Shown here: positions 59,378-64,000 of the stretch, one piece after another
How positions within the stretch are numbered: position 1 is the first letter of the stretch
How the letters are laid out: each line of letters begins with the position of its first letter
Assembly: GCF_041438865.1 (NCBI RefSeq)
Contig: NZ_CP109450.1
Location: 6,078,501-6,142,500, forward strand
Reading direction: 5' to 3'
Source of the DNA: Streptomyces sp. NBC_01471
GTDB taxonomy: Bacteria; Actinomycetota; Actinomycetes; Streptomycetales; Streptomycetaceae
Length of the DNA: 64,000 nucleotides
Notes under the pieces: model-generated
Seen by the model: only the letters and a program-made list of their open reading frames with translations
Database searches by the model: none
What the model was told of the DNA's origin: nothing
Translations under genes and position numbers: made by a program

Positions 59378-62300
59378 TTACGCCTCTGTCCTGTGGAGGC
59401 GGAACGTCAGCGCGAGGCCCTCGTCCGTGAACGCCTCGCCGTACGCCCCCGTGTCTGCGTCGCCCTCCGCGTAGTCCAGGGCCAGGACCTCGTCCGCGAT
59501 CAGACCCGCGTGTTCGGCCAGGGCGTCCCTGGTCTCCGGGGCGGTGCTGGACCAGCGGACCGCGATGCGGTCCGCGACGTCCAGGCCGCTGTTCTTGCGG
59601 GCCTCCTGGATCAGGCGGATGGCGTCGCGCGCCAGCCCCGCCCTGCGCAGCTCCGGGGTGATCTCCAGGTCCAGGGCCACCGTCGCGCCCGAGTCGGACG
59701 CCACCGACCAGCCCTCGCGCGGAGTCTCGGTGATGATCACCTCGTCGGGGGAGAGCGTGACCGTCTCGCCTTCGACCGTCACCGATGCCGTGCCCTCGCG
59801 CAGCGCGAGCGAGAGCGCTGCCGCGTCGGCCCCGGCCACCGCCTTGGCCACTGCCTGGACGCCCTTGCCGAAACGCTTGCCCAGCGCCCGGAAGTTGGCC
59901 TTGGCCGTGGTGTCCACCAGCGAGCCGCCGACCTCGGAGAGCGAGGCCAGGGACGAGACGTTCAGCTCCTCGGTGATCTGGGCGCGGAGTTCGGGCGTCA
60001 GTGACTCGAACCCGGCCGCGGCGACCAGCGCGCGGGAGAGCGGCTGGCGGGTCTTGACGCCCGACTCGGCGCGCGTCGCGCGGCCCAGCTCCACCAGACG
60101 GCGCACCAGCGCCATCTGCTGCGAGAGCTGCGGGTCGATGGCCGCCAGGTCCGCCTTCGGCCAGCTGGAGAGGTGTACCGACTCGGGGGCGTCCGGCGTG
60201 ACCGGGGTGACCATGTCCTGCCAGACCCGCTCGGTGATGAACGGGGTGAGCGGCGCCATCAGCCCGGTGACCGTCTCGATGACCTCGTGCAGGGTGCGCA
60301 GCGCCGCCGCGTCGCCCTGCCAGAAGCGCCGGCGTGAACGGCGCACGTACCAGTTCGACAGGTCGTCGACGAAGGCGGACAGCAGCTTGCCGGCCCGCTG
60401 GGTGTCGTACGTGTCCAGCGACTGGGTGACCTGGTCCACCAGTGCGTGGAGTTCGCTGAGCAGCCAGCGGTCCAGGACCGTGCGGTCGGCGGGCGCCGGA
60501 TCGGAGGCCGAAGGGGCCCAGCCAGACGTACGGGCGTACAGGGCTTGGAAGGCCACCGTGTTCCAGTACGTGAGGAGGGTCTTGCGGACGACCTCCTGAA
60601 TCGTGCCGTGGCCGACCCGGCGGGCCGCCCAGGGGGAGCCGCCGGCCGCCATGAACCAGCGCACCGCGTCCGCCCCGTGCTGGTCCATCAGCGGGATCGG
60701 GTCGAGGGTGTTGCCCAGGTGCTTGGACATCTTCCGGCCGTCCTCGGCGAGGATGTGGCCCAGGCAGACGACGTTCTCGTAACTCGACCTGTCGAAGACC
60801 AGCGTGCCGACCGCCATCAGCGTGTAGAACCACCCGCGCGTCTGGTCGATGGCCTCGGAGATGAACTGCGCCGGGTAGCGCCGCTCGAAGAGCTCCTTGT
60901 TCCGGTACGGGTAGCCGTACTGCGCGAACGGCATCGAACCCGAGTCGTACCAGGCGTCGATGACCTCCGGGACCCGGGTCGCGGTCTTCTCGCACTGCGG
61001 GCAGGGGAAGGTGACCTCGTCGATGTACGGGCGGTGCGGGTCGAGGTCCGACTGGTCGGTGCCCGTCAGATCGGTCAGCTCGGCGAGCGAGCCGATGACC
61101 GTGAGGTGGTCGTCCTCGCAGCGCCAGATCGGCAGCGGGGTGCCCCAGTAGCGGTTGCGGGAGAGCGCCCAGTCCACGTTGTTGTTCAGCCAGTCGCCGA
61201 AGCGGCCCTGCTTGACCGAGTCCGGGAACCAGTTGGTCTTCTCGTTCTCCCGGAGCATCGCGTCCTTGACCGCGGTGGTCCTGATGTACCAGGACGGCTG
61301 CGCGTAGTAGAGGAGCGCGGTGTGGCAGCGCCAGCAGTGCGGGTAGCTGTGCTCGTACGGGACGTGCCGGAAGAGTGCGCCGCGGGCCTGGAGGTCGGCG
61401 ACCAGCGTCTCGTCGGCCTTCTTGAAGAAGACACCGCCGACGAGCGGGACGTCCTCCTCGAACGTGCCGTCGGGGCGGACCGGGTTGACGACCGGCAGGC
61501 CGTACGCCCGGCACACCTTGAGGTCGTCCGCACCGAAGGCGGGGGACTGGTGGACCAGTCCGGTGCCGTCCTCCGTGGTCACGTACTCGGCGTTGACGAC
61601 GTAGTGCGCCTCGGCCGGGAAGTCGATCAGGGCGAACGGGCGCTGGTAGGTCCAGCGCTCCATCTCGGCGCCGGTGAACCGCTCGCCCGTGGTCTCCCAG
61701 CCCTCGCCGAGCGCCTTGCCGAGGAGCGGCTCCGCGACGACCAGCTTCTCCGTGCCGTCGGTCGCGACGACGTAGCTGACGTCGGGGTGCGCGGCGACAG
61801 CCGTGTTGGAGACCAGCGTCCAGGGGGTGGTCGTCCACACCAGCATCGAGGCTTCGCCGGCCAGGGGCCCCGAGGTGAGGGGGAAGCGTACGAAGACCGA
61901 GGGGTCGACGACCGTCTCGTACCCCTGGGCCAGCTCGTGGTCCGAGAGGCCGGTGCCGCACCGCGGACACCAGGGGGCGACGCGGTGGTCCTGGACCAGC
62001 AGGTCCTTGTTGAAGATCTCCTTCAGCGACCACCAGACGCTCTCGACGTAGGACGGGTCCATCGTCCGGTACGCGTTGTCGAGGTCGACCCAGTAGCCCA
62101 TCCGGGTGGTCAGCTCGGCGAAGGCGTCGGTGTGCCGGGTCACCGAGGCGCGGCACTTGTCGTTGAAGGCGGCGATGCCGTACGCCTCGATGTCCTTCTT
62201 GCCGTCGAAGCCGAGCTCCTTCTCGACGGCAAGCTCGACAGGCAGACCGTGGCAGTCCCAGCCCGCCTTCCGGGGCACGTGATAGCCCCGCATCGTGCGG

Positions 62301-62524
62301 AAGCGCGGGAAGACGTCCTTGAAGACACGGGCTTCGATGTGGTGCGCGCCCGGCATGCCGTTGGCGGTCGGCGGCCCTTCGTAGAACACCCACTCGGGGC
62401 GTCCTTCGGACTGCTCCAGACTCTTCGAGAAGACCTGTGCCTCGCGCCAGAAGTCGAGCACGGCGTGCTCAAGGGCGGGCAGGTCGACCTGGGCGGGCAC
62501 CTGGCGGTACAGGGGCGGTGTCAT
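59378..62524 (-). CDS. ileS: Isoleucyl-tRNA synthetase (IleRS2 type)
   Basis: Charges tRNA-Ile with isoleucine. The 1048-residue length, GWDCHGLPVE and the C-terminal extension fit the eukaryote-like IleRS2 group. The class I HIGH element is altered: residues 59-62 read Gly-Ala-His-His (GXHH), i.e. the first and third positions of HXGH are swapped. The second signature is KMSKH at 598-602. The CP1 editing domain lies between about 200 and 430. The ATG follows GGAGGAG, and the gene is under a T-box. IleRS2 enzymes are generally resistant to mupirocin. Confidence 0.96.
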   Translation of the reverse strand: MTPPLYRQVPAQVDLPALEHAVLDFWREAQVFSKSLEQSEGRPEWVFYEGPPTANGMPGAHHIEARVFKDVFPRFRTMRGYHVPRKAGWDCHGLPVELAVEKELGFDGKKDIEAYGIAAFNDKCRASVTRHTDAFAELTTRMGYWVDLDNAYRTMDPSYVESVWWSLKEIFNKDLLVQDHRVAPWCPRCGTGLSDHELAQGYETVVDPSVFVRFPLTSGPLAGEASMLVWTTTPWTLVSNTAVAAHPDVSYVVATDGTEKLVVAEPLLGKALGEGWETTGERFTGAEMERWTYQRPFALIDFPAEAHYVVNAEYVTTEDGTGLVHQSPAFGADDLKVCRAYGLPVVNPVRPDGTFEEDVPLVGGVFFKKADETLVADLQARGALFRHVPYEHSYPHCWRCHTALLYYAQPSWYIRTTAVKDAMLRENEKTNWFPDSVKQGRFGDWLNNNVDWALSRNRYWGTPLPIWRCEDDHLTVIGSLAELTDLTGTDQSDLDPHRPYIDEVTFPCPQCEKTATRVPEVIDAWYDSGSMPFAQYGYPYRNKELFERRYPAQFISEAIDQTRGWFYTLMAVGTLVFDRSSYENVVCLGHILAEDGRKMSKHLGNTLDPIPLMDQHGADAVRWFMAAGGSPWAARRVGHGTIQEVVRKTLLTYWNTVAFQALYARTSGWAPSASDPAPADRTVLDRWLLSELHALVDQVTQSLDTYDTQRAGKLLSAFVDDLSNWYVRRSRRRFWQGDAAALRTLHEVIETVTGLMAPLTPFITERVWQDMVTPVTPDAPESVHLSSWPKADLAAIDPQLSQQMALVRRLVELGRATRAESGVKTRQPLSRALVAAAGFESLTPELRAQITEELNVSSLASLSEVGGSLVDTTAKANFRALGKRFGKGVQAVAKAVAGADAAALSLALREGTASVTVEGETVTLSPDEVIITETPREGWSVASDSGATVALDLEITPELRRAGLARDAIRLIQEARKNSGLDVADRIAVRWSSTAPETRDALAEHAGLIADEVLALDYAEGDADTGAYGEAFTDEGLALTFRLHRTEA

Positions 62525-62530
62525 CGAACT

Positions 62531-62805
62531 CCTCCAACGGACGTTTCTCTCTCCGTCGGAGGGACGAGAGCCCAGTCGCTCCCGCGGTACCACCCTCCTT
62601 GGCCCCGGCGGTCGTGCCGTGGCCCCCTCATTGGGGTCGCGGTGCCGGTTCTACTCGCCCCGTCCGGTCGCTCAGGGGCTTTCTTCCGACGGCTCAGGGA
62701 TGATCTTCACGCCGTGCCTGCCTCCGGGCTCACACCGTCCCCGGATCGCTCGTGGCCGCCTGCGCCGCTACTCGTCCCGTCCATGCCTTCCGCTGGTGCC
62801 AGTGT
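62531..62805 (-). ncRNA. T-box riboswitch (ileS), translational type
   Basis: On the minus strand the invariant T-box AGGGTGGTACCGCGG (62582-62597) is complete. Upstream, ATC codons at 62699-62704 (GAAGATCATCCC) fit an Ile specifier in a short stem I. Downstream, CCTCCGACGG (62553-62562) can pair over 10 bp, with one G-U, with CCGTTGGAGG (62531-62540), which contains the ileS Shine-Dalgarno. Uncharged tRNA-Ile would free this site. No terminator hairpin with U-tract is present, so control is at translation. The 5' limit is approximate. Confidence 0.93.
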
Positions 62806-63002
62806 ACGGGGCCTCCCGGGCGGGCTCCGACCGGTTTTCCGGCGGGCGCTCCCGGCTGCCTCACTGACCCGAATGGCCATACGCGGCCGTGCGGAATACC
62901 GGGACTCCCGGTTGGCGGATTACCGGGCGGGGAGCTGGGCACAACGCTTGCAGGCTCGGCTTGTCCCGGACGTGAGGAGGGCTGAACCGGCGGCGTGCCC
63001 CG
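62806..63002. other. Intergenic stretch upstream of the ileS T-box
   Basis: Between the T-box and the dksA-type promoter I see only GC-rich imperfect repeats (ATACCGGGACTCCCGG and ATTACCGGGCGGGG near 62897-62935). It should contain the ileS promoter on the minus strand, but no clear -35/-10 pair stands out. Confidence 0.35.
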
Positions 63003-63031
63003 TTGCCGCGCGACTGGTGTCGATTTATCGT
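63003..63031 (+). promoter_or_regulatory. Promoter of the DksA-like gene (TTGCCG-N17-TATCGT)
   Basis: TTGCCG at 63003-63008 and TATCGT at 63026-63031 are 17 bp apart. The predicted start near 63038 leaves a leader of about 42 nt with GAAGGGG as Shine-Dalgarno. Confidence 0.55.
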
Positions 63032-63079
63032 CCCAGCAGACTCGCGAGCAAGATCACAATATGTGAAGGGGCCGCGGCC

Positions 63080-63913
63080 ATGGTGGCGAAAAAGACCGCC
63101 GGATCAAGATCGGCGTCCACAGAATCCACTGGGGCGACGGCCGGGGACGCGGCAGGCGAGCACGGAGCCGCCGCGGACGGGACCGTCGCCGGGAAACCCA
63201 CCGCGAAGAAGGCCGCGGCGGCGAAGAAGACCGCAGCCAAGAAGGCGGGCGCCAAGAAGGCACCCGCGAAGAAGACCGCAGCCAAGAAGGCGGGCGCCGG
63301 GAAGGCGGCCGCGAAGAAGGCCGCGTCCAGTACGTCACCGGGCCACCGGGCGCCGGGCAGCACGGCCGCGACCGCGGCCCAGGGGGCGGCCGAGGCCGCG
63401 GAACAGACGGGAGCCAAGACGGTGGTTGCGAAGAAGAGCGCTGGAGGCAGCGCGGCGGCAGGCAAGCGCGCCGCCTCCCCCGTGCCCAAGGCCCGGGTCG
63501 CCGCGCCCGTGGCCCCGGGGGAGCTGCCCGTACGGCCCGGTGAGGATCCCTGGACCCCGGAGGAGGTCGCGGACGCGCGGGCCGGGCTGCAGAGCGAGGA
63601 CCTGCGGCTGGGAGCCGAGATCGCGGCGGCCGAGACGGCTCTCGCCGGGCTGATGCGGGACTCCGGCGACGGCGCGGGTGACGACCAGGCCGACACCGGC
63701 ACCAAGAACATCACCCGGGAGAGCGAGCTGGCGCTCGCGGCCAATGCCCGGGAGATGCTGGAGCAGACCGAGCGGGCGCTGGAGCGGCTCGACGCGGGGA
63801 CGTACGGGCTCTGCGAGAACTGCGGCAACCCGATCGGCAAGGCGCGGATGCAGGCCTTCCCGCGCGCCACCCTCTGCGTCGAGTGCAAGCAGAAACAGGA
63901 GCGCAGGTACTGA
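63080..63913 (+). CDS. DksA/TraR-type C4 zinc-finger protein with histone-H1-like Lys/Ala tail
   Basis: A 277-residue protein of two parts. Residues about 40-90 form a Lys/Ala/Pro repeat (KKTAAKKAGAKKAPAKK and variants) like the C-terminal tail of histone H1 or Hc1, and the region to about 150 stays disordered. The C-terminal 120 residues hold a coiled coil (ELALAANAREMLEQTERAL) and a C4 zinc finger (CENCGNP ... CVECK) of the DksA/TraR type. DksA proteins enter the RNA polymerase secondary channel; the coiled-coil tip acidic residues needed for that cannot be verified here. The basic tail should bind nucleic acid. Confidence 0.85.
   Translation: MVAKKTAGSRSASTESTGATAGDAAGEHGAAADGTVAGKPTAKKAAAAKKTAAKKAGAKKAPAKKTAAKKAGAGKAAAKKAASSTSPGHRAPGSTAATAAQGAAEAAEQTGAKTVVAKKSAGGSAAAGKRAASPVPKARVAAPVAPGELPVRPGEDPWTPEEVADARAGLQSEDLRLGAEIAAAETALAGLMRDSGDGAGDDQADTGTKNITRESELALAANAREMLEQTERALERLDAGTYGLCENCGNPIGKARMQAFPRATLCVECKQKQERRY
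63221..63298 (+). repeat. 33-bp exact direct repeat in the Lys/Ala tail
   Basis: The 33-bp unit starting GCGAAGAAGACCGCAGCC occurs at 63221-63253 and again at 63266-63298 without a mismatch, 45 bp apart and in frame. It encodes AKKTAAKKAGA. Such repeats can change length by slippage. Confidence 0.9.
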
Positions 63914-63975
63914 GAGCTTCCGGGACGGTGTGTCGTACCCTCGTCCTCAGTCAGGTACTAGGGCGAGGGAATCAC

Positions 63976-64000
63976 GTGGCAGAGGCGGAGCGCATCATCG
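63976..64000 (+). CDS. lspA: Start of lipoprotein signal peptidase (LspA), truncated by window end
   Basis: Only eight codons are visible (MAEAERII). GAGGGA precedes the GTG at the right distance. The assignment rests on the conserved order ileS, dksA-like, lspA in Streptomyces and on a remembered N-terminus of this type, so it is tentative. Confidence 0.5.

Noticed and set aside
1..64000. Mobile elements, prophage or a transferred island
   Set aside because: No transposase, integrase, inverted-repeat ends or target duplications are seen. Gene order is syntenic core and base composition is even, apart from the ftsQ-ftsZ region, which is regulatory.

Overview
The window is high-GC actinobacterial chromosome. 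Gene content, gene order and non-coding signals (GTG starts with overlapping stop/start codons, TANNNT -10 boxes, long GC-rich hairpins) point to Streptomyces. Gene order matches what I remember of the Streptomyces coelicolor SCO2131 to SCO2074 region (acyl-CoA ligase, glkA, macRS, pfkA, the divergent aromatic-amino-acid pair, thiOSG, metF, dcw cluster, divIVA, ileS, dksA-like, lspA). Species cannot be fixed from the sequence alone. I see no phage, insertion sequence, CRISPR array, rRNA or convincing tRNA.

Layout. 0-11 kb: a truncated acyl-CoA ligase, a phosphoesterase, a lipid-binding SRPBCC protein, an ArsA-like ATPase relative, a small acidic protein, glucokinase, an endonuclease/exonuclease/phosphatase-fold protein, an esterase with a membrane protein, a PlsC-type acyltransferase and the MacS/MacR two-component system. 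11-18 kb: 6-phosphofructokinase with a Crp-like operator, a fused anthranilate synthase behind a Trp-codon leader-peptide attenuator, the divergent class II DAHP synthase, a ferredoxin/bacterioferritin pair with an iron box, a molybdopterin-type oxidoreductase and endonuclease IV. 18-28 kb: a PASTA Ser/Thr kinase (PknL type), thiOSG under a TPP riboswitch, a ferredoxin-reductase-like flavoprotein, an Rv2175c-type DNA-binding protein, thiE, metF, and a membrane protein with a long Tyr/Gly/Gln-rich tail. 27.5-41 kb: a phytoene-desaturase-like enzyme, a TetR-controlled exporter operon, a HEPN protein, a methyltransferase, a DUF3040 protein, a MoxR/DUF58/transglutaminase operon and beta-carbonic anhydrase. 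41-59 kb: the division and cell-wall cluster rsmH-ftsL-ftsI-murE-murF-mraY-murD-ftsW-murG-ftsQ-ftsZ-pgeF-ylmE-sepF-ylmG-divIVA. 59-64 kb: ileS behind a T-box, a DksA-like protein with a histone-H1-like tail, and the first codons of lspA.

How it works together. The 41-59 kb block makes lipid II (MurE, MurF, MraY, MurD, MurG), polymerises it at the septum (FtsW, FtsI), builds the Z-ring (FtsZ, SepF, FtsL, FtsQ) and marks the growing pole (DivIVA). murC and mraZ are not here. Upstream genes handle carbon entry (glkA, pfkA), aromatic precursors, thiamine and one-carbon supply, and iron storage. Much of the order (acyl-CoA ligase, SRPBCC, ArsA-like, PlsC, class II DAHP synthase, PknL, Rv2175c, metF, rsmH to divIVA) recurs in mycobacteria and corynebacteria, so this is an old conserved core block and not an island.

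The points most worth a second look are an IleRS with a swapped GXHH signature, a phosphofructokinase carrying residues typical of pyrophosphate-dependent enzymes, a ribosome-mediated Trp attenuator, a translational ileS T-box, a TetR operator governing an exporter whose ATPase has degenerate motifs, and several low-complexity fusions (histone-tailed DksA, prion-like membrane protein, collagen-like DivIVA linker).
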